In this document: positions 22,772-31,379 of the stretch, piece by piece
Position numbering within the stretch: the stretch's first letter is position 1
Layout of the letters: every line of letters begins with the position of its first letter
Source: an uncultured archaeon
Lineage (GTDB): Archaea > Thermoproteota > EX4484-205 > JAAOZP01
Direction: 5' to 3'
NCBI GenBank assembly: GCA_938045545.1
Contig: CALIBN010000024.1
Span: forward strand, 1-64,000
DNA: 64,000 bases
Program-made: the position numbers and the translations under genes
Notes under the pieces: model-generated
The model's database searches: none
Told to the model about the DNA's origin: nothing
The model's input: the letters and a program-made list of their open reading frames with translations, nothing else

Positions 22772-24967
22772 TTGATCGAGGAGTTCAGAAGGGTAGTCTA
22801 CGAGAGGGTTGAGGTGAGCAGCTTTAGGAAGCGCGTTGAGCAAGCCCAGCCTAAGCGAGTTAAGGCCTTCAAAATCCTCGGAAGTACGGTTGTCCTAGGT
22901 AAAGACGTTTTCAGCGTTTCGGGGAGGCTTGTTTCAGAGATAAGGCTCAGGTCGGCTGATTACGAGGAGAATAAATCCGAGGTTAAGATGCTTCAAGGCC
23001 TTTCGGCAACGGGCTTCGAGGGAATGTTCACGATATCCTATGAGCCCTTCAACTATGAGGTGAGGTTCTCAATAACCTCGAAATCCCCAAGGGAGCTTAG
23101 ACTCATGGCTTCAAGGCTTAAGGCCTCAATACTGGCAAGCAGTCCCGGAGCTGAGCTCGAATCGCTTAGAGCTTCCATCGATAACGTGCTATGGCCCCTA
23201 GGAGGCTTCCCGGTCTCCAGGCGGGAAAACAGGTTGATCCTGCTTAGGGGTAAGGAAGTCTCAGCAGCATCATTCCTGTTAATTAAGCTGAAAGAGGAGA
23301 TGATTAGCCTTCTCGAGGATGGCCTTGAGAACGCCTTAAGGTCCTCTGCGGAATCAGGATGTTCGTTCAGGTTCTGCGTCCCGGTCAAATCATGCAGAGG
23401 ATTCGCCCACCTTCTAAACACATGGGTAAAGAAGAAGGATATTCTATCCAGATATTCCAAGGCCTACAGGGAGCTTAGGGAGAATGGGCTTTTTAACAGC
23501 AGGGGCGAGCTCATAGGCGTTGACCTAAGTAAGTCAACTAAGCTTGAGCTTCTCCGCTCTCAGTACGAGAGGCTTAACGGACAAACGGGATGTTGGACAT
23601 GCTCTCCGATAATAGTAGTGATAGGAACTCCCGAGAGGGACCCTAGGCAGGCTTGTGAAAAACAGAGGGAGTACGTTGAAGCTGTCAAGGCATCTTTCTC
23701 ATCATCCTACAGGGTTAAGATCGAGGAGGCTGGGTGGCTGAACCTAGGGGAGGTAGCGAGAAGCATACTCGTCAGGGGGATAACGAGCTTGAACAAACTT
23801 CATGTAACCGGCGATGAGTTATCTTGTTTCATAAGCTTTCCCAAGCCAATAACGCCAAGCATATCCTACATGCCGAAGAAGATCGTTGAATTCGGAGCCT
23901 TCGACCCGGCTGAGCTCAGGAGGAATGGTATACTCCTAGGATACTATGAATCCATGAGAAAGAGGTTTGGGGTCAGAATAGGGATAGAAGACCTTCCCCT
24001 ACATTTAGCTATATTCGGCGTCCCGGGCTCAGGGAAGAGCACTCTAACAAAGGCACTTCTGAGGAGATACAGGGAGCTAGGAGGTTTTGCGATGGTCTTC
24101 GACAGGCATGGAGAGTACGTTGACGAATTCGATAATGCCCTAGTCCTCAATACGGATAATGCCAGGATAAACCTCCTAGACCACCACGGTGACCCGGAGG
24201 GCCATGCTAAGATCCTGGGCGAGGTCTTCGCGATGGCTTGGCCGGATGAGTTCGGGCCGTTGGTTTCACACGTTTTCAGGAAGATGTACCTGAAGTACAT
24301 TAAAGGAGTCAGCCACCCCGATTTCCTGGAATTCGTAGAATTCCTCGAGAAGGACGCCAACTCGGAGGACCTGACGTTCCTTCGCTCCGGAAAGGCTAGG
24401 GATAAGCTGTTCTCGCTAGTGGGGAGGCTTAGCGAGCTAGCCCAGGGGAGCATTGGAAAGGTGTTCGACACGGTTGGGGGGCAAGGGGGCGTGATGGAGA
24501 GGCTGCTCTCGGGCATGGTCGTCTTCGATTTAAGCGGCATGGATACGGATAGGGATGCGAACATACTTACATGGTTGATGCTGAAGCGAATCTACGATTA
24601 TAGAAGGAAGAAGCCCAACAGGGGTTTGCCGCACGTTATAGTCTGCGAGGAGGCTCATAACATCGCTCCAGCTAGGTTTGAGGGCCAGGAGACCATAGTT
24701 GAGAAGATGCTTAAGGAGATGAGGAAGTTCGGCGAGTCTGTTTGGCTTATAGATCAGAGACCATTAACGGTGTCGAGGGATGTCTTGGGATTATGTGGGA
24801 CCATAGTCTGCCTGAGGCTACAATACTCGAGCGACGTTGAGAAGACCGGGGACACGATGCACCTGAACGAAGAGCAGAGGCTGAGGCTGCAGGAACTCGA
24901 GTTGGGGGAGGCGATAGCATTGCTGCCGAGAATGAAGACTGCGATACCAATCACCGTCCAGCTGTAG
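22772..24967 (+). CDS. HerA/VirB4-like ATPase of the TnpB-linked module (intact copy)
   Basis: The protein has 731 aa. The N-terminal 390 residues are not clearly known. They carry a segment with LSATGFEGMF near residue 75 and a Cys pair CWTC near 275. The C-terminal half is an FtsK/HerA-type motor with Walker A GVPGSGKSTL near 412-421, FDRHGEYVDEFD just after, Walker B VIVCEEAHNIAP near 623 and a WLIDQRP sensor stretch. The size and the N-terminal extension recall VirB4/TrbE-like conjugation ATPases more than chromosomal HerA. The start is TTG, since an in-frame TGA lies just upstream. It is the only intact copy of three. A role in moving or processing DNA of the element is inferred. Confidence 0.85.
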   Translation: MIEEFRRVVYERVEVSSFRKRVEQAQPKRVKAFKILGSTVVLGKDVFSVSGRLVSEIRLRSADYEENKSEVKMLQGLSATGFEGMFTISYEPFNYEVRFSITSKSPRELRLMASRLKASILASSPGAELESLRASIDNVLWPLGGFPVSRRENRLILLRGKEVSAASFLLIKLKEEMISLLEDGLENALRSSAESGCSFRFCVPVKSCRGFAHLLNTWVKKKDILSRYSKAYRELRENGLFNSRGELIGVDLSKSTKLELLRSQYERLNGQTGCWTCSPIIVVIGTPERDPRQACEKQREYVEAVKASFSSSYRVKIEEAGWLNLGEVARSILVRGITSLNKLHVTGDELSCFISFPKPITPSISYMPKKIVEFGAFDPAELRRNGILLGYYESMRKRFGVRIGIEDLPLHLAIFGVPGSGKSTLTKALLRRYRELGGFAMVFDRHGEYVDEFDNALVLNTDNARINLLDHHGDPEGHAKILGEVFAMAWPDEFGPLVSHVFRKMYLKYIKGVSHPDFLEFVEFLEKDANSEDLTFLRSGKARDKLFSLVGRLSELAQGSIGKVFDTVGGQGGVMERLLSGMVVFDLSGMDTDRDANILTWLMLKRIYDYRRKKPNRGLPHVIVCEEAHNIAPARFEGQETIVEKMLKEMRKFGESVWLIDQRPLTVSRDVLGLCGTIVCLRLQYSSDVEKTGDTMHLNEEQRLRLQELELGEAIALLPRMKTAIPITVQL

Positions 24968-25280
24968 CGTGCTCAACCATGCTCGGGCTAAAGCCCCGAG
25001 AGCGGCTGGATTGGGCTCCATGAGTTAATCGTAGAATGTTTATGAGTTCAGCCGATGGTACATACGCATCGTTAGCGGGGAATAATTTAAGACCATTATT
25101 TTCCTAACTTCCGCTTTTGGCATATGCTAAAACGTTAAAGCCTAGTTTTCAAAGCCTAGTTTAAAAGTCTTCAGTAACATCCTTCAGCAGCGTTAAGCAA
25201 GTGTTCGAATTTCTGTACACGCTGTTCGCAACAATACTGTTAAAAACAGGTGGGGGCAAATAGCAGGATGGGGTTCGAAA
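24968..25280. other. intergenic region with a hairpin and a short direct repeat
   Basis: CTCGGG at 24982-24987 pairs with the end of CCCCGAG at 24994-25000, a stable stem-loop just after the ATPase stop. It could be a terminator or a worn element end. AAAGCCTAGTTT occurs twice at about 25137 and 25153, with the second copy running into the TATA-like TTTAAAAG. The rest shows no gene. Similarity between ATPase copies 1 and 2 ends at the stop codons, so this stretch is probably outside the module. Confidence 0.4.
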
Positions 25281-26117
25281 ATGGAGGAAATGTTAAGCAG
25301 GAAATGGTTGCTCGTGCTCAGCGTGGTTTTCGTCGCAACCATCGGCGTAAACCTGGCTCTACTAGTCGGAATATATCCGGTGCTCATCAGCCAGCGGGCA
25401 GGCTCTGAGAACCGCTTCAACACGGTTGAAGAAGGCTTTAAAACCTGGGGCACCGCCGGCCTGCTGGACACCGGCCAGGCTGAGCAGCGGGCGAAGACGA
25501 TAAGCGTAACCGGCACCGGCGTGGTTAAGGCTAAGCCTGACAGGGCGGTTTTAAGCCTCAGCGTGGTTACGCAGGCGGAAAGCGCGGGGGAAGCGATCTC
25601 TGAGAACGCGGGTAAAATGGACAGCGTCGTAAAAGCCGTCAGGAGCATGGGGATTCTGGAGAACCAGACGGAAACATCCGCGTACAGTCTGACCCCTATT
25701 TGGGATTATCCTAAGGAAGGCGTCTCGCCCAGAATAGTTGGCTACACGTGTTCCAACACTATTAGGGTCACGGTTAAGGATTTGAACAAGGTGGGGGAGG
25801 TGATTGACGCAGCGGTTAAGGCTGGTGCAAACCAGGTTTCCTCGCTTCAATTCACGATTTCCGACGAGGCAATGCGTCAACTCGGGTTGAATGCTTTGAG
25901 CCTTGCTGTGAAAGACGCCTCCTCTAAAGCCAGCACGATAGCTGCCGCAGCCGGAGTAACGCTGGTCGGCCCGGTTTCAATAAGCCTCTCCGGATACTCT
26001 CCGTATTTTAGAAGCTACGCTTTTGAATCCGTGATGGGAAGCGTTGCGACGCCGATAATTTCACCGGAGGAGGTCAGCGTAACCGTGAGCGTTTCAGCGG
26101 TTTACGAGTTTAATTGA
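25281..26117 (+). CDS. SIMPL-domain (DUF541) exported protein
   Basis: An N-terminal membrane segment (WLLVLSVVFVATIGVNLALLVGI) is followed by a linker and a SIMPL domain starting ISVTGTGVVKAKPDRAVLSLSV near residue 80. The domain has the family's VKDLNKVGEVIDAAVKAGA and AASVARA-like helices (KDASSKASTIAAAAG). SIMPL proteins are outer-surface or periplasmic and have been linked to oxidative-stress tolerance. The biochemical role is unknown. The TGA stop coincides with the tip of the TnpB right-end remnant that follows. It has no operon partner. Confidence 0.85.
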   Translation: MEEMLSRKWLLVLSVVFVATIGVNLALLVGIYPVLISQRAGSENRFNTVEEGFKTWGTAGLLDTGQAEQRAKTISVTGTGVVKAKPDRAVLSLSVVTQAESAGEAISENAGKMDSVVKAVRSMGILENQTETSAYSLTPIWDYPKEGVSPRIVGYTCSNTIRVTVKDLNKVGEVIDAAVKAGANQVSSLQFTISDEAMRQLGLNALSLAVKDASSKASTIAAAAGVTLVGPVSISLSGYSPYFRSYAFESVMGSVATPIISPEEVSVTVSVSAVYEFN

Positions 26118-26185
26118 CATTCCCCCGGTTGAAGCCGGTGGGATTCCCGGTTCGTCGCCCTCAGGGCTCATCCCCTCGAGTTATA
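26115..26185 (-). mobile_element. right-end remnant of a third TnpB element
   Basis: Read on the minus strand, it shares GGGCGACGAACCGGGAA and the final ATGTCA with copies 1 and 2. The terminal hairpin is larger (CCACCGG-loop-CCGGGGG). No tnpB coding sequence follows. Instead the ATPase fragment starts at about 26186, so an internal deletion joined the right end to the middle of the ATPase gene. The tip again forms the TGA stop of the neighbouring host gene. Confidence 0.78.
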
Positions 26186-26665
26186 GCGCGCGCCCTATGG
26201 CCATTAGGAGGCTTACCACTCTCGAAGCATAAGAATGCTTTAAGCCTGTTTAGGGGACGGAAGATCTCGGCAGCCTCATCCCTATTCATGAGGTTAGAAG
26301 ATGCTCTCGAACTTCCTGAGGATGCTCTTGAGAATGCTTTAAGGTCCTCCGAAGAATCCGGTTGCTCGCTCAGGTTCTGCATCCCAGTTAAGTCTTGCAA
26401 GGGAATTTTCCATGCTTTAAGCCTGTGGGCCAGAAGGAAAATTATCTCTTCGCAGTACTCTAGGGCTTACAGGATGTTGAGGGGAAAGGGACTCTACAAC
26501 AGCAGAGGGGAGCTCATAGGCTACGACCTTGGGAAATCCGCCGAACTCGAAAGGCTTCCGGGATACGAGAAGCTCGACGGTAAAGCTGGATGCGGAAATG
26601 CTCCCCTACAATCGTCGTGATAGGCCCTTCAGCAAAAAGCCCTGAACGAGCACTTGCTTAAAGCA
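26186..26665 (+). pseudogene. HerA/VirB4-like ATPase fragment, copy 3
   Basis: The fragment corresponds to about residues 130-290 of the intact ATPase. It contains ALWPLGGLPLSKHKN, then ALRSSEESGCSLRFCIPV and YNSRGELIGYDLGKSAELE. A frameshift near 26590 is followed by the recognisable CSPTIVVIGPSAKSPERAL, which ends in a stop near 26665. Both the N-terminus and the whole motor domain are missing. This is plainly a deletion relic and not a gene. Confidence 0.88.
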
Positions 26666-26812
26666 TGGTATGAGGTTTTACTAAGTGTTTTACAGCACTG
26701 ACTATAGACAATGAAAGCTTTAGTGCGCGATTCTTCGACCATTCTACGTGGGAAAATCTAGGATGATTGGTAAAAGTTTAAGACCTTTTTAAACAATTAG
26801 TCAGCGTGCTGC

Positions 26813-27271
26813 TTGTTGAGCGAGGAGGAGCTAGAGTATAAGCTGCGCGGCAAGACTCTTCAGGTCTACCTCTACCTGATAAGGTCCGGCGGGGACGATA
26901 GCTACGGCGTGAGGGAGGTTCAGAGGGCACTTGGCTTCAAGAGCCCGAGCATAGCGTCATACCATCTTGAAAAGCTGAGGGAACTGGGTCTGCTCGTTAA
27001 GGATGAGAAGGGGGATTATCGCGTCGCTAAAGAGGTCAACATAGGGTTGTTTAAGCTCTACATTAAGATAGGGGAGCTTAGAATGCCGAGGTTCCTACTG
27101 TACGCTTGCTTCATAACCAGCATGGTGGCGACATACCTGCTGGCTTATCCTCAGACGTTCAGCCCACATAATCTTTTCGCGCTACTGGTAAGCTTCTCCT
27201 CGCTCACAATACTCTGGGGCGAGACCCTCCTGATAATGAGGGAAACAAGGTCTAAAACCTTGAAAAAATAG
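26813..27271 (+). CDS. winged-helix regulator with two membrane helices
   Basis: A winged helix occupies residues 1-80 (YGVREVQRALGFKSPSIASYHLEKLRELGLLV). Two hydrophobic helices follow, at about 93-112 and 118-137, then a basic tail. The start is TTG at 26813, or the next TTG, because a TATA-like TTTTTAAAC lies 25-28 bases upstream. It is a membrane-bound transcription factor with the domain order opposite to that of the 21863 protein. Its target may be itself or the GH97 gene 160 bases downstream; this is inference. Confidence 0.7.
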   Translation: MLSEEELEYKLRGKTLQVYLYLIRSGGDDSYGVREVQRALGFKSPSIASYHLEKLRELGLLVKDEKGDYRVAKEVNIGLFKLYIKIGELRMPRFLLYACFITSMVATYLLAYPQTFSPHNLFALLVSFSSLTILWGETLLIMRETRSKTLKK

Positions 27272-27431
27272 CTTTTTCAACAGGAACCTGATGTGCAGGC
27301 CTGCCAATAGGCTTGAAGAGAGTGTTTTAATCCTTGGAGCCGTCATGGCGAGGCATGCAGGCAGTCTCCAATCCGCGTTTCAACAGGAAACCATTAATAT
27401 GGGAAGCAAGGGTCCCGTACGGGTGAACAGG

Positions 27432-29381
27432 ATGCCGAAGAAACACTACGGTTTCCAATCGGCAGAAGTATCCTCCCCAGACGGGCAGATCCTTGTGAAA
27501 ATAACCATTAGGGAGAGAATCGAGCCATATCCCTCTGGTAGGCGCCTCTACTACTCCATCTCTTTCAAGGGAAGGGAGATACTGGTTGACTCTCCGCTGG
27601 CCATGGATTTTAAGGACGCGCCGCCCCTCGCCGGGAACCTTGTTTTAACCAGGAGGGAGGAGAAGACTATTAGCGAGAAATGGCAGGCGGTGCACGGCAA
27701 GTGCAAGAGCGTCCTTAACCTGTGCAACGAGCTGCACCTTTGGCTTAAGGAGGAAGAGGAGCCGGGTAGGAGGCTGGAGCTTTTTTTCCGCGCGTACAAT
27801 GACGGTGTTGCATTCCGCTATTTTCTCCCGAGGCAACCGGGCATGAAGAGCTTCAAACTTGCTAATGAGCGCTCAGAATTTCACTTCGCGTCAAACCATA
27901 CTGTTTGGGCAGCCGACTATAGATCGTACATCTCGCCCCAGGAAGCCCTTTTCGAGAAGAAGACTCTCAGCCAAATAACGCCTTCCTCAATAATAGGACT
28001 ACCCTTGCTTGTTAAAGTCGACGAATCCAGATGGGTTGCAATCACTGAGGCAAACATAACAGACTGGGCTGGAATGTATCTTACCGGGACGGGTGTCAAA
28101 CCCTATGCTCTCGTCTCAAGCCTCGCCCCTAGGCTAGACGAGCCCGGAGTACTGGTCGGCTCAAACACTCCCCACTACTCGCCGTGGAGAGTAGTGATGA
28201 TAGGCCAGAGCCCCGGAGACCTGATCGAGTCAAACATCATACTGAATCTTAATGAGCCATGCGTAATCAGAGACACGTCTTGGATAAAACCGGGTAAGGC
28301 TGCTTGGGACTGGTGGTGCGGAGGATATATTCCCGACGCGAAGTTTAAAGTCGGCATGAACACCGAGACCATGAAGTACTTCATAGAGTTCGCCGCAGAA
28401 ATGGGTTTCGAGTACATGATTGTCGACGCCGGCTGGTATGGAGAACCTAACAAGCCTGAGGCGGATGTCACTAAACCTATTCCTGAGCTGAATATTCGTG
28501 AGCTCATCAGGTTCGCTGGAGAAAGAAACATTAGGATTATAATCTGGCTCCACTGGAGGGATGTTGAGGAAAAGATTGAGGAAGCCTTCCAGCTTTACGA
28601 GAAATGGGGTATAGCAGGGGTCAAGATAGACTTTATGGATCGCGACGACCAGGAGATGGTTAACTTCTACCACAGGGTTGTTAAGAAGGCTGCTGAACAC
28701 CGTCTTCTCGTAGAATTCCACGGCGCTTACAAGCCGGATGGCTTACGCAGAACCTATCCGAACCTAATAACCCGCGAGGGCGTTTTAGGAAACGAGTATT
28801 GTAAATGGTCAACGCTAGTCACCCCAGAGCACACCGTGACAATACCCTTCACGAGGATGCTTGCTGGACCTATGGACTTTACGCCAGGAGGCTTTCGTCA
28901 CACGACCAAGGCGACTTTTAGACCTCAGAACAGGGGCCCGTTCGTAATGGGTACGAGGTGTCACCAGCTTGCTATGTTCGTTGTCTACGAGAGCCCGCTG
29001 CAAGTCGTTTGCGACTCACCCTACAATTACCGGGGGCAACCCGGCCTAGAGTTTCTCAAGATAGTTCCAACTACATGGGATGAGACCAAGTTTCTGAACG
29101 GCGAGGTTGGGGAATACATAACCATCGCTAGGAGAAACGGTTCAGACTGGTTCATCGGAAGCATGACGAATTGGAATCCTAGGGAAATAGAAATACCGTT
29201 GGGATTCCTGGGAGATGAAAAGTATGTTGCCCACGTTTTTGAAGATGCTCCGGATGCGGATGATTTCCCTAATAGGGTTTGCGAGAAGAGGCTTGAGGTA
29301 ACGTCTAAAGACATCTTGGTGGCGAGAATGGCTTCCGGCGGAGGCTATGTGGCCCACATACTGCGTGATGAAGATCGATGA
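27432..29381 (+). CDS. glycoside hydrolase family 97 (alpha-glucosidase/alpha-galactosidase)
   Basis: GH97 enzymes are calcium-dependent retaining or inverting alpha-glycosidases. The N-terminal super-sandwich begins AEVSSPDGQILVKI. The barrel contains SWIKPGKAAWDWW, FEYMIVDAGWYG, GVKIDFMDRDDQ and EFHGAYKPDGLRRTYPN, then TREGVLGNEY, all family hallmarks. A C-terminal beta domain ends the protein. The frame is open to 27291, but a TATA-like ATTAATATG at about 27391 and the domain limits favour ATG 27432 (or GTG 27423). No signal peptide is seen, so it is probably cytoplasmic. The inverting/retaining subtype cannot be decided by eye. GH97 is mainly bacterial, suggesting transfer. Confidence 0.9.
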   Translation: MPKKHYGFQSAEVSSPDGQILVKITIRERIEPYPSGRRLYYSISFKGREILVDSPLAMDFKDAPPLAGNLVLTRREEKTISEKWQAVHGKCKSVLNLCNELHLWLKEEEEPGRRLELFFRAYNDGVAFRYFLPRQPGMKSFKLANERSEFHFASNHTVWAADYRSYISPQEALFEKKTLSQITPSSIIGLPLLVKVDESRWVAITEANITDWAGMYLTGTGVKPYALVSSLAPRLDEPGVLVGSNTPHYSPWRVVMIGQSPGDLIESNIILNLNEPCVIRDTSWIKPGKAAWDWWCGGYIPDAKFKVGMNTETMKYFIEFAAEMGFEYMIVDAGWYGEPNKPEADVTKPIPELNIRELIRFAGERNIRIIIWLHWRDVEEKIEEAFQLYEKWGIAGVKIDFMDRDDQEMVNFYHRVVKKAAEHRLLVEFHGAYKPDGLRRTYPNLITREGVLGNEYCKWSTLVTPEHTVTIPFTRMLAGPMDFTPGGFRHTTKATFRPQNRGPFVMGTRCHQLAMFVVYESPLQVVCDSPYNYRGQPGLEFLKIVPTTWDETKFLNGEVGEYITIARRNGSDWFIGSMTNWNPREIEIPLGFLGDEKYVAHVFEDAPDADDFPNRVCEKRLEVTSKDILVARMASGGGYVAHILRDEDR

Positions 29382-29542
29382 AAAATTTTATGAGAGAGTT
29401 CGCTCGAATAGCGCGGGCTGCGCCCCCAGCTGCCGCCGTTAAGCTTCTCCTCCAGATAATCTGTTTATAAATGTTGCCATTTTTATTAAACTTGGGAAAA
29501 AATTAAATAATGTTTAACGGTTCTCAAACGGTTCCTGAGATC

Positions 29543-30352
29543 ATGGTTAAGGTAAACTATCATATTCACAGTACGTATAGCGACGGCCGAGCTACCATAA
29601 TGCAGTATGCTGAGGAAGCGGTTAGAAAGGGTTTTCACGAGATCGCCTTTACTGAACACTTGGCTATACGGCCAGGGTCGATGAAAAAACTGTATTACTC
29701 TATAGATGCTTCTAAGATAGAGGATTATGTTGAGGATGTTAAAGGGGCAGGGAGGAGTTTTAAAGGCTTAAAGGTTAAGGCTGGTTTAGAAGTCGACTAC
29801 TTCCCAGGCTCGGGATCACTGCTTAAAGATATCTTGGGGAGTAACGATTTGGATTTCACTATGGTAAGCATCCATTGGATAGGCGAGTTTTGCCTAGACT
29901 GTGTCAAGTATAAGAAGGCTTTCGAGATCGCTGTTAAAGAAGAGGGTTTCGACAAGTTCTACTCGAAATATTTGAGGCTTCTTGGGGAAGCTGTGGAGTC
30001 AGGATTGTTCAACGTTATCGCGCATTTCGACATCGCTAGGAACTGGGGTTTCAAAACCTCCAGTGATTTTAAGATGGATGAGCTCAAGATCTTGGAGAAT
30101 GCAAGTAAGCTGGGAATGGCTGTCGAGGTTTCCAGCAAGGGTTTGAGAAACCCCATTAACGAGCCATATCCTGCTAGAAGGATTTTAGAATACTGCAGTC
30201 CTCTCCGCATACCGATAACACTGGGTACTGATGCTCACAGGTTGAATGAGATTGATGCAAACTATGATTCTATAGTTGAGTATGCCAGGTCTGCAGGCTA
30301 CTCAGAGTTAGCCGTGTTCAGTAGGGGGAAGCTGACCCTCGTTTCCCTTTAG
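29543..30352 (+). CDS. PHP-domain phosphoesterase (histidinol-phosphatase-like)
   Basis: The PHP metal-binding motifs appear in order: YHIHSTYSDG at residues 5-14, FTEHL near 35, GLEVDYFPG near 83, VSIHW near 109, HFDIAR near 163 and TLGTDAH near 229. The family includes histidinol-phosphate phosphatases and other trinuclear metal phosphoesterases. No histidine-pathway genes are nearby, so the substrate is open. ATG 29543 was chosen over 29510 because the PHP domain starts directly after it and a TATA-like AATTAAAT is about 40 bases upstream. It is convergent with the Nudix gene, with a 4-base overlap. Confidence 0.85.
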   Translation: MVKVNYHIHSTYSDGRATIMQYAEEAVRKGFHEIAFTEHLAIRPGSMKKLYYSIDASKIEDYVEDVKGAGRSFKGLKVKAGLEVDYFPGSGSLLKDILGSNDLDFTMVSIHWIGEFCLDCVKYKKAFEIAVKEEGFDKFYSKYLRLLGEAVESGLFNVIAHFDIARNWGFKTSSDFKMDELKILENASKLGMAVEVSSKGLRNPINEPYPARRILEYCSPLRIPITLGTDAHRLNEIDANYDSIVEYARSAGYSELAVFSRGKLTLVSL

Positions 30353-30798
30353 GCTTCTCCGAACCATTTGCCTAAGCCGCCTTCCGTCTTTCTAACCCTG
30401 AATTCTTCAGCCTCCTTAAGAACTTCCTTGTAACCCGGATATTTGATTCTAATGATTGCCTCGTCTAGGCTTAGCCATTCGAAGCCCTCATGCTCCCAGG
30501 ATATTGAAACATTTTTCTCTAAGGCTTCTCCGAGAAACAGGATCAGCGTTTTGCTGACAAGCGTACCGTTATCCCTCCTATAATAGTAGTTTAAAACCTT
30601 CCTGAACCCAGGTATGACTCTAATTTTATCTATCCCGCTTTCCTCCTTCAATTCTCTCAACGCTGCTGCAAGCTCGTCCTCAGCCTCCTCTATATTGCCC
30701 TTCGGAAAATCAAGCCTTCCTCCGACTTTTAGAAACAGGTATTTCACTTCACTATTTTCCTTTGTAAAAACAATGAAGCCGGCTGACTTCTCTTTCAT
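30349..30798 (-). CDS. Nudix hydrolase (diadenosine tetraphosphatase type)
   Basis: The complete Nudix box is present, from GNIEEAEDELAAALREL to EESGI at about residues 34-56. The short single-domain form with FLKVGGRLDFPKG before the box matches Ap4A hydrolases, which clear dinucleotide polyphosphates. ATG 30798 lies 27 bases after a TATA-like GTTAAAGCTTAT, which fits a leaderless start. An upstream ATG at 30813 would be too close to that TATA box. Confidence 0.86.
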   Translation of the reverse strand: MKEKSAGFIVFTKENSEVKYLFLKVGGRLDFPKGNIEEAEDELAAALRELKEESGIDKIRVIPGFRKVLNYYYRRDNGTLVSKTLILFLGEALEKNVSISWEHEGFEWLSLDEAIIRIKYPGYKEVLKEAEEFRVRKTEGGLGKWFGEA

Positions 30799-30896
30799 CA
30801 GGGGGCTGGACAATAAGCTTTAACCCAGGCTTCTCTTTATAAGTGTTTTCGGAAAAAACTTATTTAAAGCCCCTGCATTATGTAGAACGATGAGTC

Positions 30897-31343
30897 TTGG
30901 AGAAGGAAGAGCTTTTGAAAATGCTCAACCATGCGCTTGAACTCGAGCACGCGGCTTATGTACAATACCTCAGCCATGCTGAGCTTATAGATGGTGATAA
31001 CGCTGAACCGTTGATAGAGAGGCTTAAAGAAATCGCGAACGATGAGAAAACCCATCAGGAGAAGTTCAGGTCCCTGATAGGCATGCTAGGGGGAACACCC
31101 AGCATGGGCATTGCAGAAACCCATCCGGCTAAAACCGTTAGGGAAATACTTGAGCAGAATCTGAAGGACGAGAAAGAGGCTGTTGACACTTACAGGAAGA
31201 TATATGGGGCGATAGTCGGGGGAAGAGGCAGAGGATACTATGATATGCTTCTTGAACATGAGGTTAGACACATAATAATGGATGAGCAGGAGCACATTAC
31301 AGAGCTAGAACTATTGCTTGGAAAGTCGGGCGAAAGCTATTAA
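30897..31343 (+). CDS. ferritin-like diiron protein (rubrerythrin/bacterioferritin type)
   Basis: The four-helix bundle of 148 aa has two ExxH-type iron sites. ELEHAAYVQYLSHAEL lies in helix 1, ANDEKTHQEKF in helix 2, LKDEKEAVDTYRKIY in helix 3 and EHEVRHIIMDEQEHITEL in helix 4. There is no rubredoxin domain. It probably handles peroxide or stores iron. The TTG start is supported by a TATA-like CTTATTTAAAG about 32 bases upstream. A poly-T stretch follows the gene. Confidence 0.85.
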   Translation: MEKEELLKMLNHALELEHAAYVQYLSHAELIDGDNAEPLIERLKEIANDEKTHQEKFRSLIGMLGGTPSMGIAETHPAKTVREILEQNLKDEKEAVDTYRKIYGAIVGGRGRGYYDMLLEHEVRHIIMDEQEHITELELLLGKSGESY

Positions 31344-31351
31344 AACGTTTT

Positions 31352-31370
31352 CGTTTTTTCTTTTTTTTAA
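31352..31370 (+). terminator. poly-T terminator after the ferritin-like gene
   Basis: Runs of six and eight T (GTTTTTTCTTTTTTTT) directly follow the ferritin-like gene. Archaeal RNA polymerase stops at such tracts without a hairpin. The A-run that follows is the matching T-run for the convergent polyamine operon. Confidence 0.65.
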
Positions 31371-31379
31371 AAAAACGCG

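Noticed and set aside
24982..25000. Stem-loop after the ATPase as a definite element end
   Set aside because: The hairpin resembles IS200/IS605 end hairpins, but no matching sequence follows ATPase copy 1 and no shared tip is seen, so a terminator is equally likely.
26114..26620. The 168-codon frame as a real gene
   Set aside because: It begins inside the element right end and aligns only to the middle of the ATPase, then shifts frame. It is a fragment.
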